Origin: Saccharomonospora sp. NB11 | Lineage (GTDB): Bacteria > Actinomycetota > Actinomycetes > Mycobacteriales > Pseudonocardiaceae | Direction: 5' to 3' | DNA length: 64,000 bases | NCBI RefSeq assembly: GCF_015910535.1 | Contig: NZ_JACBJG010000010.1 | Span: 112,874 to 176,873, forward strand | Shown: one piece after another, positions 35,332 through 43,237 of the stretch | Layout: each line of letters begins with the position of its first letter | How positions within the stretch are numbered: the first letter of the stretch is position 1 | Made by a program: the position numbers and the translations under genes | The notes under the pieces: model-generated | Database searches by the model: none | Seen by the model: only the letters and a program-made list of their open reading frames with translations | Told to the model about the DNA's origin: nothing

Positions 35332-36657
35332 TCAGTGCCCTCCGCCGCCTTCCGCCGCCCGCCGCCGGGTCGGTTCGGGGAAGGTGGCTCGCACACGGTA
35401 CCCGCCGCTTCGTCTCGGCCCGACCTCCAGCTCACCGCCGTGCACGGCCACTCGTTCCCGCATGCCCACGAGACCGAGCCCGCTGCCCTGCGCGCGCCCG
35501 GGACCCGACGGGCCTCGTCCGTCGTCGGTGACCTCCACCTCCACACCCGTGTCGAGATACCGGAGCCGCACGTCCACCGACCGCGCCAGGGCGTGCTTGA
35601 CGACGTTGGTCAGGGCCTCCTGCGTGACGCGGTAGATCGACAACGCGACACCCTCCGACACCGGGTACGGCTCCCCGTAGACGGCGAACGCCACGTCCAG
35701 CGTCTCGCTGCGCGTGCGCTCCACCAGGTCCGGCAGGTCGGTCAGGTCGGGCGAGGACTCGTGGGAGGCCGGTTCCTCCGGCGCGTCACCGGGCTCGGCG
35801 CGCAGCACCCCGAGCAGTCCGCGCAGTTCCTCGATCGCCGTCCGCGCGGTCTCCTCCACGGTGTCCAACGCGGTGCGCGCGAGCTCGCGGTCGGAGTCCA
35901 GCACCCGCCGGGCGGCACCGGCCTGGATGCCCATCACCGACACGTGATGCGCCACCACGTCGTGCAACTCGCGTGCGATGCGGAGCCGCTCGGCCACGAT
36001 GGCGCCGCGGGTGTTCTCCTCCTGCGAGCGGCGCAACTGCTCCGCCCGGTGCGCCAGCTCCGCCTGCCGCCGCGCCGACAACCACGCGATCTCGCCGAAG
36101 AAGTAGGCGGACAGGAAGAACACGACGTTGAAGGCGAGGTTGTACAGCACCGTCGCGAGGACCGGGTTGAGCGGGCCGTTCGCGCCGGGGAAGTCGGGCG
36201 CGGGGCGTACCAGCAGTGCGACCAGGCCGACACCGAGCCATGCGAACATGGCCACGATCACGCCGACCCGGGTCCAGCGGGCCACCGTTCTGTTGCGGGC
36301 CCACGCACCGACGCTGTAGATCGCGATGAACAGGGCGACCGAGGGCACGAAGTTGTCCCCGACCTGCCGAGCCTGCACGACGATGAACAGCACGCCCACC
36401 GCCACGAGCGTGGCGATTGGATATCGCCGCCGCACCACCAGCGGAACGGTGACGGCCGCGCACAACAACAACTGTTCGAGCAACGACGGCGCGGTCCCGA
36501 ACGCCAACATGCCCATGCTGTTGACCAGCACCACCGACAACACGGCACCGGCGATCACCGCCAGGGCCACCAGCACGTCGTGGCGTTGCTGTCGCCGGGT
36601 GGGCAGCGGGCGACGCCAGCGCTGCCAGTCGGGTTCGTCGGGGGCCGGGCTCGTCAC
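35332..36657 (-). CDS. Two-component sensor histidine kinase (HisKA_3/NarL-type)
   Basis: 441 residues from GTG 36657; a TTG at 36666 is in frame. A -10-like TACGTT ends 7 nt before the GTG, suggesting a leaderless message. Six TM segments in the first 190 residues, then a dimerisation helix with the phospho-His in RELHDVVAHHVSVMGIQAGA, and HATPase with DDGRGP and GSGLGLVGMRERV. Short loops between TMs suggest sensing in the membrane (cell-envelope stress type). The cognate regulator follows. Confidence 0.93.
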   Translation of the reverse strand: MTSPAPDEPDWQRWRRPLPTRRQQRHDVLVALAVIAGAVLSVVLVNSMGMLAFGTAPSLLEQLLLCAAVTVPLVVRRRYPIATLVAVGVLFIVVQARQVGDNFVPSVALFIAIYSVGAWARNRTVARWTRVGVIVAMFAWLGVGLVALLVRPAPDFPGANGPLNPVLATVLYNLAFNVVFFLSAYFFGEIAWLSARRQAELAHRAEQLRRSQEENTRGAIVAERLRIARELHDVVAHHVSVMGIQAGAARRVLDSDRELARTALDTVEETARTAIEELRGLLGVLRAEPGDAPEEPASHESSPDLTDLPDLVERTRSETLDVAFAVYGEPYPVSEGVALSIYRVTQEALTNVVKHALARSVDVRLRYLDTGVEVEVTDDGRGPSGPGRAQGSGLGLVGMRERVAVHGGELEVGPRRSGGYRVRATFPEPTRRRAAEGGGGH

Positions 36658-36712
36658 GCGCGCCAACGTAGCAAGGGCCGTCTCGCGGGCGACGTCGCGC
36701 CCGAACGCCCGG

Positions 36713-37441
36713 TCAGGACGGTCGCGCGAAGGCCACCTCGGTGTAGTCGCCCCGCTCCCGCACGACCCGATGCCCGTACGCGGTGGGGCGGACGACCTCC
36801 AGGACGAGACAGAACTGCCCGTCGAGTCCGTGCCGCGACGTCAACGCGCGGTAGTGGTCCGCGAGATACCGGGCGGCCGCGCGGTTGGTGACCGCCGTCT
36901 GCCCGCACACGAGGAACGTCGGTCTCCCTCGCCGACCGGTGTCGACTTTGGCGAGCAACACGAACTCCGAGACACCCGGCTCCCTCGGGAACTCCTCGTC
37001 GCCGACCCGGAGCGTCAGTTTCTCGCCGACGTCCTCGTACCGCTCCATCGCAGCGCCGGGCACGAAGGTGGCCAGGTGCGCGCCCATGCGGGCGTTGCCG
37101 TCCGGCCCCCCGATGCAGAACTCGGTCGCGGTGTCGAACTCGGTGTCGAACGCGACGCCCTGGCCCTGCACCTTCAACGCCACGTCGGCACCGCACTCCC
37201 TGGCCAGGGTCGCGACCTCCACGATCGCCGCGACGTCGAGGCGATGCACGCTGTGCGTGGTCGGCGCGGACGCGTGCCTCGGCGCGACGATGACGCACTC
37301 GGCCCGGTCCGACAGCCCGAAGAACCGTCGACGCCGTTCCTCCCGCCGCCGTCGACGAAGCCGTTGGAACACCCACACGGCGGTGCCCGCGATGACGCTG
37401 GCGAGCAGGTTGATGGTGAGGTCGTCGATGCTGGACACCAC
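36713..37441 (-). CDS. Membrane-anchored protein of unknown function (possible effector)
   Basis: 242 residues. GTG 37441 is preferred (AGAAGG 6-7 nt upstream); GTG 37447 is possible. One N-terminal TM (about 8-25), a very Arg-rich juxtamembrane helix (RLRRRRREERRRRFFG), then a soluble alpha/beta-like domain with ECVIVAPRHASAPTTHSVHR, GVAFDTEFDTATEFCIGG and GRPTFLVCGQTAVTNRAAARY. I do not recognise the family. It lies 54 bp downstream of the PycTM-like gene on the same strand, so the two are probably one unit in the signalling locus. Confidence 0.6.
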   Translation of the reverse strand: MVSSIDDLTINLLASVIAGTAVWVFQRLRRRRREERRRRFFGLSDRAECVIVAPRHASAPTTHSVHRLDVAAIVEVATLARECGADVALKVQGQGVAFDTEFDTATEFCIGGPDGNARMGAHLATFVPGAAMERYEDVGEKLTLRVGDEEFPREPGVSEFVLLAKVDTGRRGRPTFLVCGQTAVTNRAAARYLADHYRALTSRHGLDGQFCLVLEVVRPTAYGHRVVRERGDYTEVAFARPS

Positions 37442-37494
37442 CGGCACCCTTCTCGATCTCGGTGGCGATCACCCTAGTGGATCACCGAAGGACC

Positions 37495-37998
37495 TCACGC
37501 GCGCAACAGGCCGCCGAGCACCGCGACCAACAGTCCGGCGACCAGGCACCAGATCGCCGGAGTCACGTTGGCGTACTTGCGGCGGGCCACCACGCTGACG
37601 GCCCAGGTCTGCTCCGCCAGTGCGCGCGACAGCCGTTCCTCGTCCGCCAACAGCATTCGGTACTCCGCCACGTACTTCTCCTGGTCCGGGAACCGCCGCG
37701 CCACCGTGTCGAAGTGCAACAACTCGCCGTCCGAGCCCGCCGAGACACCCGGCGACAGCCGCGGGACGAACACCCGCAACGCCAGCACGATCGACACACA
37801 CACGAACCCCAGCGACGTCAACAACAAGGCCACGTGCCACGGCGAGCGCGACCAGGCGTCGTGCGCGGGCAACGACGTGAGCACCACTCCGGCGAGCACA
37901 CCGCACGCGGTCAACACGACACCTGCCTTCGTGTCGGCGACCTTGACCCAGTCGTTCGCGATCGTCAGTGTCTTCCAGCCGTCCTCGGAGTCGATCAC
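37495..37998 (-). CDS. PycTM-like Pycsar effector membrane protein
   Basis: 167 residues from GTG 37998; no other in-frame start gives a sensible protein. N-terminal block NDWVKVADTKAGVVLTACGVL matches the Pycsar effector domain family (DUF5706-like); TM segments about 24-43, 54-76 and 147-166. A helical segment with LADEERLSRALAEQTWAVSVVARRKYANV precedes the last TM, as in these effectors. PycTM proteins disrupt membranes when cyclic CMP/UMP binds. It is divergent from a CRP-like regulator gene and near a class III cyclase gene, which fits such a system. Family by motif; activity inferred. Confidence 0.7.
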   Translation of the reverse strand: MIDSEDGWKTLTIANDWVKVADTKAGVVLTACGVLAGVVLTSLPAHDAWSRSPWHVALLLTSLGFVCVSIVLALRVFVPRLSPGVSAGSDGELLHFDTVARRFPDQEKYVAEYRMLLADEERLSRALAEQTWAVSVVARRKYANVTPAIWCLVAGLLVAVLGGLLRA

Positions 37999-38132
37999 GA
38001 TGCGGAAGTCTTCCGCTCCACACCGCCGCTCGCCAACCGTCAGCCACCGAACCGGGCGCAGATTGCTCTGAACGAGCGTTATCGACGCGAAGTGCTCGCG
38101 CGAACACCCACTGTCCCGGTACGCCACAGTGT
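37999..38132. promoter_or_regulatory. Divergent promoter region of the cyclase locus with two palindromes
   Basis: 134 bp between the PycTM-like and CRP-like genes. It holds GCGGAAG-T-CTTCCGC (38002-38016), 4 bp before the effector start, and CGCGA-N5-TCGCG (38086-38100). Either could be the site of the adjacent CRP-like regulator. The first would block the effector's ribosome-binding region. I see no consensus CRP TGTGA-N6-TCACA. Confidence 0.5.
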
Positions 38133-38801
38133 GTGCCTCGCCATCCCCAGCCTCTCCGCGGTTTCGCTGCGCTGCTCGGACCCGAGCGATGGAACGCCCT
38201 TCTCGACGCCGGGAGGCTACGCACCTTCCGGCGCGGAGCGATCCTCCTGCGGCAGGGAGACCCGGGCGGCTTCCTCCTCGCGGTGCACGGCGGCCGGGTC
38301 GCGGTCGTCGGCGGCGACGAGGACGGCGGCGAAGTGCTGCTCGCACTGAGAGGGACCGGGGACCTCGTCGGCGAGGTGGCGGTCGGCGGCGGCAACCGTA
38401 GCGCCACCGTGCGGGCGGTCGACCCCTGCACCGTCCACGTCATCGCCGCCACCGCGTTCCGCTCATTTCTGATTCGGCACGACGCCCACGGCGTCTTCAC
38501 CGAGTACCTGGCGGCCAAGCTCTCCGAGACCGTTCCCTACTCGGTGCGGCAGACCCACCGGTCGCCACGCGCCCGCCTCTGCCGCCTGTTGTGGGACCTG
38601 TTGCAGCTCGACGAGGACGACGACCGCCGCATACCGCTGTCGCAGGAGATGCTCGCCCGCGCACTCGGTATGGCCCGCAGCACGGTCGCCGAACACGTCG
38701 CCGCGCTCCGCCGCGAGGGCGTGCTGTCCACGGCACCACGACTGACGGTCCTCGATCCCGAGCGTCTCGCGCGGCACGCGGAGGTCGAATCAGTCGTGTG
38801 A
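38133..38801 (+). CDS. CRP/FNR-family cyclic-nucleotide-binding regulator
   Basis: 222 residues from GTG 38133; normal CRP length. Cyclic-nucleotide-binding beta-roll (about 30-110) with the phosphate-binding cassette GDLVGEVAVGGGNRSATVR, keeping Gly80-Glu81 and Arg89-Ser90. The C-terminal winged HTH has IPLSQEMLARALGMARSTVAEHVAALRREGVL. Retention of the Glu and Arg implies it can bind a cyclic nucleotide. It is followed by a class III cyclase gene, so it is likely the local sensor of that cyclase's product or of host cAMP/cGMP. Start uncertain; no Shine-Dalgarno seen. Confidence 0.85.
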   Translation: MPRHPQPLRGFAALLGPERWNALLDAGRLRTFRRGAILLRQGDPGGFLLAVHGGRVAVVGGDEDGGEVLLALRGTGDLVGEVAVGGGNRSATVRAVDPCTVHVIAATAFRSFLIRHDAHGVFTEYLAAKLSETVPYSVRQTHRSPRARLCRLLWDLLQLDEDDDRRIPLSQEMLARALGMARSTVAEHVAALRREGVLSTAPRLTVLDPERLARHAEVESVV

Positions 38802-38902
38802 CCCGGGACACAGTCGAACCGTCCGGCGGCGGACAGTGCACGCCGTCGATGTCCGCCACTCTCTGTCCCGTTCTCCCGTCGACCTTCGCGAAAGGACACT
38901 CG

Positions 38903-39868
38903 ATGAACCGCAGTCACCACACCGAACCCGCGGACCTGCCCCCGTACCGGGCCCTGCTGGTCGTGGACATGCGTGGCTTCGGCAGCGTCCCGGGCCGCGA
39001 CCACTCGACGCTGACCCACGCCATCCCGACGTTGCTGCACAACGCGTTCGCCCAGTGCCACCTGGGCTGGGTGTGGGAGCAGAAGCTGTTCGCCACGACG
39101 ACCGGCGACGGCTACTGCCTCTGCGTGCCCAGCGGCTACACGCCATTCCTTCTGAACCCGCTGCTGCCCACGCTGCAGGAGGTCCTGAAGTTCCAGAACT
39201 CGTTGGCCGCGCACCCGATCCGGATGCGGGTGAGCGTCAACGTCGGCCCGTTGGAGGCCGCCGACGAGGACACCATCAGCCAGGGCAGCGGCGCGGCTCG
39301 CGTGGAGACCCACCGTCTGCTCGACTCCGATCCCGTCCGTCAGACGCTCGACGGCGCGGGGGACGCCACCTGTGTCGCGGCGATCGTGTCGGAGCGCGTC
39401 TTCGACGACGTCGTGGTGCCCGGCTACGCGGGCGAGGACCCCAGCCTCTACCGAGCCGTGGACGTCAGCACGAAGGAGTACCGGCGCGTGGCGTACCTGC
39501 GCGTGCCCGAGCCGTCCGGCGAGCTGCTCACGCGCGGCTTCCTCCCTCAGGACGGGACCGAGGAGAACACCGACACCGACGACCGGCAGGCTGCGACCAC
39601 TCCGGGCCCGACAGCCAGCCACGTCGCCGGCCCGGTCGCGCAGTCGCACAGCCGAGTCACCACGGGAACGGACGTCTCCGGCAACGGCAACATCACCGGT
39701 GACGTCTCAGGCAATGTCACCGGCAACGTCTCGGGAAACGGCAACACGGTCACCACGGTGAAGGGCGACCAGCACAACGGACCGCGTTACACCGGCGACG
39801 GCCAGATCCACATCGGCGGCGGCAACACGGGCTCCATTCGCCAGAGCTGGGGGCGGCGTCGGCGATGA
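38903..39868 (+). CDS. Class III-like nucleotide cyclase with C-terminal amyloid-type motif
   Basis: 321 residues, ATG with AAAGGA upstream. Cyclase core about 15-200: first metal Asp22 in LLVVDMRGFGSV, second in TTTGDGYCLCV (Asp69), and RMRVSVNVGPLEAA near 107-120, as in class III adenylate/pyrimidine cyclases. After a disordered acidic linker, residues 258-288 carry about seven repeats of [V/I][S/T]G[N/D], and 297-314 read TGDGQIHIGGGNTGSIRQ, nearly the same as the next protein's N-terminus. The ending is Arg-rich. Product (cAMP, cGMP, cCMP or cUMP) cannot be read from sequence. The stop overlaps the next start (ATGA). Confidence 0.78.
   Translation: MNRSHHTEPADLPPYRALLVVDMRGFGSVPGRDHSTLTHAIPTLLHNAFAQCHLGWVWEQKLFATTTGDGYCLCVPSGYTPFLLNPLLPTLQEVLKFQNSLAAHPIRMRVSVNVGPLEAADEDTISQGSGAARVETHRLLDSDPVRQTLDGAGDATCVAAIVSERVFDDVVVPGYAGEDPSLYRAVDVSTKEYRRVAYLRVPEPSGELLTRGFLPQDGTEENTDTDDRQAATTPGPTASHVAGPVAQSHSRVTTGTDVSGNGNITGDVSGNVTGNVSGNGNTVTTVKGDQHNGPRYTGDGQIHIGGGNTGSIRQSWGRRRR
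39674..39766 (+). repeat. Tetrapeptide-repeat tract in cyclase tail
   Basis: Codons for residues 258-288 encode repeated [V/I][S/T]G[N/D] units (VSGN, ITGD, VSGN, VTGN, VSGN) ending in TVTTVKG. The regular alternation of beta-branched residues with Gly/Asn is of beta-solenoid or amyloid-prone type. Confidence 0.6.
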
Positions 39869-39933
39869 CGACCAGCCACACCGGGGACGGTCAAATCCAC
39901 ATCGACGGCAACAACTCCGGTCTGATCCTCCAG
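39791..39933 (+). other. Shared 18-residue RHIM/BASS-like motif pair across adjacent genes
   Basis: Cyclase residues 297-314 (39791-39844) and NTPase residues 6-23 (39880-39933) are 13/18 identical: TGDGQIHI, then G, N, G, I, Q at matching places. The I-H-I-(G/D)-x-x-N core resembles the RHIM core (I/V-Q-I/V-G-x-x-N). Codons differ synonymously, so the match is kept at protein level. Confidence 0.65.
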
Positions 39934-41853
39934 CTCCTGGGCGAGCTGCCGCAGGATCTGCGCCGCTTGCTCCACACCTCGTCCGACGAACGACCGAACG
40001 CCACCGCGCTTCTGTCCGATGTAGACAAGGTATTCGTCCGTCCGCGCAATTTCGAGACCCTGCGCGGCAACTTGGCGGCCGAGGGCGTTCTCTTGCTCAC
40101 CGGCGCGCCCGGCAGCGGTCGACGTACCACCGCGTTGAAGCTGTTGTCGCAGCCCGGCGATCCGGACCACACCTGCTGGGAACTCGACACCGATCGCGCC
40201 AAGGACGACGACGTCACACTCGACCTGCCGGACGACGTCGAGGGTGACGGGCTCCTGCTCGACCTGACCCCGCACGGGCCTCGTGACTGCGAACGGTGGC
40301 TCGCCGCCGTCCAGCGAGTCCGCGCGGACCTGCGAGAACGGCGCTGCCCACTGGTGGTTCTCGTGCCCTCCGCGTTCGCGAAACAGTCGGGCACGTGGTG
40401 GTCCGCACTCGTCAAGCGACTCGAACCACCCGCACCCCGCGCCGTGCTGGCTGCCCACCTTCGCGCCGTCGGCATCACGGTCGGGCAGCCCGAACTGGAC
40501 AGCGTCCTTCGCCCGGTCGCCGATCGGGGCCTCGGCACACTCGCTCACCTGGCGACACTGATCGCCGACGAGCGCGAGGCCCAGCCGGAGGCAGGCTTGG
40601 GTGCGTGGGCGGCGAGAGCGCACACCGTCCTCGACGACCGCCCCGCGACGTTGACGCCGTGGCTCGGCAAGCACCCGGACACCTCCGCTCGCGCGTTGCT
40701 GCTGTCCGCGGCCATGCTGGAGGGCTGCTCGGCGGAGGCGGTGTGGACAGCGAGCGAGACGCTGCTCAGCCAACTCCAGTTCGCTCCTCCGCAAGCGCCG
40801 GTGTTGGAACGGCGAGGCGTCAGTGAGCAACTCGGCGACCTGGGGTTCGACGTCGAACGCGACGGCACGGTTCGGTTCCGCCGGGACCAGAGCTTCCACC
40901 ATCGGCACGTCCGCGCGCACTTCTTCGCCGACCATCCCGATCTTCGGGAACCGCTGACCCGATGGGTCGGTCGACTCGGCCAGGACCGCACGCTGACGAT
41001 CGCCGACCGGACCGTCCTCGCGCTGCGGTTCACCGAGCAGTGCCTCGACATCGACCGGCCCGAGTTGGTGACCGACGTGATCACCGAGTGGCTCGGGGGG
41101 AACGACTTCCCCACGCTGGTCGGGTGTGCACACGGCATGTTGCGCAGCGGCCTGTTGCACGACCGGCACGGCGGCCATTTCCGGCGGCAGATCAGGGAGT
41201 GGGCCAGCCAGCCTCCCCCCAACGTGTCGTCGACGTTCCTCACGATGCTCGGCGACGTGTGCGAGGACGTCATCGCACCCCGGTATCCCAGCCAGGCCAT
41301 CGTGCGGTTGCACCACCTCGCCCGGCATTGGCGGCAGGACGTGTCCGGGCACGCCGAGACGATCCTCCGTCGCTCCGCACAGGACCGCCGCTTCCTGCGT
41401 CGACTGGTCCAGCGGTTCGACGAGGTGTTCGAGAAGCGAGTGCGCGAGACCGACGTCGTGCTGTTCGGCCGACTGCTCGAACCCGAGCTGTTCGACGTGG
41501 GCGAGCGCCGGGGACACCTGCTCACGGAGCGCACTGTGCAGGAACAGTTCACGCGGAGCTGGACCACCGTGCTGGAGCAGCCGAGACCGTGGTGGCAGAA
41601 CGGTGTCGTCGCGTGGCTGAACGGCGCGCTCGACCTGCACCGCCGACGGCCGATCGTGCACGTCCTCGCCGCCGCGTGCGCCGGTGACATCACGCTGTCC
41701 AGCCAGCTCGAACAGGCTGCGACCCACTGGTGCGACACGATCGCCGACGACGACGCCCCCGACGCCGCCCGGGTGCTCGACCTCTTGCGGGCACGACTCG
41801 ACTCCGCTCTCGGGCTGCACTTCCTCACGGCACAGAAAGGATTCCCGTCATGA
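39865..41853 (+). CDS. Large NTPase-like (STAND-type) protein with N-terminal amyloid-type motif
   Basis: 662 residues, ATGA overlap with the cyclase. The N-terminus (6-23) repeats the cyclase tail motif. A P-loop-like LLTGAPGSGRRTTALKLL (77-94) departs from GxxxxGK[S/T]: Lys is replaced by Arg. A hydrophobic-acidic LLLDLTP segment near 130 may be Walker B. The rest is helical (about 250-640) with Trp/His/Arg-rich regions, like the winged/TPR part of STAND proteins; no known effector domain recognised. Predicted to be recruited by the cyclase via the shared motif. Family call by fold logic, moderate. Confidence 0.65.
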   Translation: MTTSHTGDGQIHIDGNNSGLILQLLGELPQDLRRLLHTSSDERPNATALLSDVDKVFVRPRNFETLRGNLAAEGVLLLTGAPGSGRRTTALKLLSQPGDPDHTCWELDTDRAKDDDVTLDLPDDVEGDGLLLDLTPHGPRDCERWLAAVQRVRADLRERRCPLVVLVPSAFAKQSGTWWSALVKRLEPPAPRAVLAAHLRAVGITVGQPELDSVLRPVADRGLGTLAHLATLIADEREAQPEAGLGAWAARAHTVLDDRPATLTPWLGKHPDTSARALLLSAAMLEGCSAEAVWTASETLLSQLQFAPPQAPVLERRGVSEQLGDLGFDVERDGTVRFRRDQSFHHRHVRAHFFADHPDLREPLTRWVGRLGQDRTLTIADRTVLALRFTEQCLDIDRPELVTDVITEWLGGNDFPTLVGCAHGMLRSGLLHDRHGGHFRRQIREWASQPPPNVSSTFLTMLGDVCEDVIAPRYPSQAIVRLHHLARHWRQDVSGHAETILRRSAQDRRFLRRLVQRFDEVFEKRVRETDVVLFGRLLEPELFDVGERRGHLLTERTVQEQFTRSWTTVLEQPRPWWQNGVVAWLNGALDLHRRRPIVHVLAAACAGDITLSSQLEQAATHWCDTIADDDAPDAARVLDLLRARLDSALGLHFLTAQKGFPS

Positions 41854-43043
41854 ACGCTCCCACCGGCCGGCTCGCCGTCGGCGTCGGTGCGGCGGTGTCC
41901 GTCCTCGTCGTCCTTCTCGGTCTGGTTCTGGACTGGGCGACGTGGGTGTGGTTGCCGCTCGCCGCCGTCCTCGGCCCCGTGGTGACCATCGTGCTGCGCT
42001 CGATGCTCGTCGAGCAGGCCGCGAGCGCACCGCCGCCGGCCACACCGGCGCCGCCGTCAGGCCCGCCGCCCGCGCCGGCCCCGCAACAGACCCGCGTCAC
42101 CGAGCTGCCGGTCCCGACGAGTGTCGAGGACTACCAGTTCCGGTTCTCCGCCGTGGTGTCGTGGATGCGCGACCCCGCTGTGCCACCGATGAACATCGAT
42201 CTGGGAACACTGGCCACGCGCACGATCCTGGAACGGGCCGTCGAGCGGGCGCGTCAGTACAGCCCGGAGAACCACGCCCTCGCCACGGTCGACCTCAACG
42301 CCCACCTCGGCGCGCGAGTGGCGATCGCGAACGGCCACTACGTCTGGGCGTCCGAGGTGACGCTGCAACTCTCGGAGTCCGACGCCCGGCGTCTCACCGA
42401 GATCGCCAAGCTCCGCAAGGACAAGGAGTTGTGGGAACTGCGGCGCTCCCACGAGCTGCTCGCCCGTGACTACGTCGGGCGTGAGGTGCTCAGCGATCCC
42501 GGTACGGCGGTGAAGTGGTGGTTCGGTCGTCACCTCGACGAGCCCGACGCACCGGAGAAGGCGGTCGGCGCGATCGCCGACCTCTGCAGGTTGACCTCTG
42601 CGGCTCACGCCGACGAGCCCCCCGAGTGGACCAACGGCGAGCAGGGGACGCCGACTCCCGTCCCGCCCACCGTGGCTGTCCCACCGCCCGTGCCCGTGTC
42701 GAGCCTCGACCCGCGCGACCAGTTCGACGTGGCCGTCGAGCGCCTCGCCGAGGACCTGGACCCGGCCGTGCGCGCCACACTGCGGCGACGGCTCGACGAC
42801 GTCCTGCGGACCTACGGCAAGACGGGGACCGACGCCACGCCCGACACCGCGAGCGAGGCGATGGTGCCGGAGTCCCGCCCGGCCGACCCGAGCGTCGGCA
42901 ACGGACTCGGCACACCGACCGACCACAACGGACACCACGAGGTGGTGGCCGACGCCCTGACCCCGCCCTCGGACGGGACGGCACGCCCCGCCGGGCAACT
43001 CCCGTTGCCGTCGTCGGAGGAACCGCCGTCACGCCAGGAATGA
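41850..43043 (+). CDS. Two-TM membrane protein with coiled/Pro-rich tail, last gene of the cyclase operon
   Basis: 397 residues, ATGA overlap with the NTPase gene. Two adjacent TM segments (about 8-27 and 31-50), then a Pro/Ala-rich linker (about 57-85), a soluble domain around residues 90-230 with ATVDLNAHLGARVAIANGHY and the charged helix AKLRKDKELWELRRSHELL, and a long Pro/Asp-rich disordered tail. Family not recognised. Its tight coupling to the cyclase and NTPase suggests it is the membrane output or anchor of this module. Confidence 0.65.
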   Translation: MNAPTGRLAVGVGAAVSVLVVLLGLVLDWATWVWLPLAAVLGPVVTIVLRSMLVEQAASAPPPATPAPPSGPPPAPAPQQTRVTELPVPTSVEDYQFRFSAVVSWMRDPAVPPMNIDLGTLATRTILERAVERARQYSPENHALATVDLNAHLGARVAIANGHYVWASEVTLQLSESDARRLTEIAKLRKDKELWELRRSHELLARDYVGREVLSDPGTAVKWWFGRHLDEPDAPEKAVGAIADLCRLTSAAHADEPPEWTNGEQGTPTPVPPTVAVPPPVPVSSLDPRDQFDVAVERLAEDLDPAVRATLRRRLDDVLRTYGKTGTDATPDTASEAMVPESRPADPSVGNGLGTPTDHNGHHEVVADALTPPSDGTARPAGQLPLPSSEEPPSRQE

Positions 43044-43053
43044 CCCCGGCGTC

Positions 43054-43089
43054 GTGAGGACCGCTCGCGAAACCCGTGGCGGTCCTCAC
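43054..43089 (+). terminator. Hairpin after the cyclase operon
   Basis: An 11-bp perfect stem (GTGAGGACCGC at 43054-43064 with 43079-43089), 14-nt loop, starting 10 nt after the stop. No T-run. Confidence 0.7.
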
Positions 43090-43237
43090 GGTGAACGTTC
43101 CGCACTGGTCCTGACCTGCGCCTCCAGCAGCGGTTACGCACGGTAGTTACAACGAACGTCGGTGTTCCAGAGAGTGAAGACATGCCACCGTCCACTCGAC
43201 CCAGTTCGATGCTGCGCACAGAAGCGAGGTCGGGGAC

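Noticed and set aside
38802..38902. CRP operator between the CRP-like and cyclase genes
   Set aside because: Only a distant CGGGACA/TGTCCCG repeat 53 bp apart; no compact palindrome.
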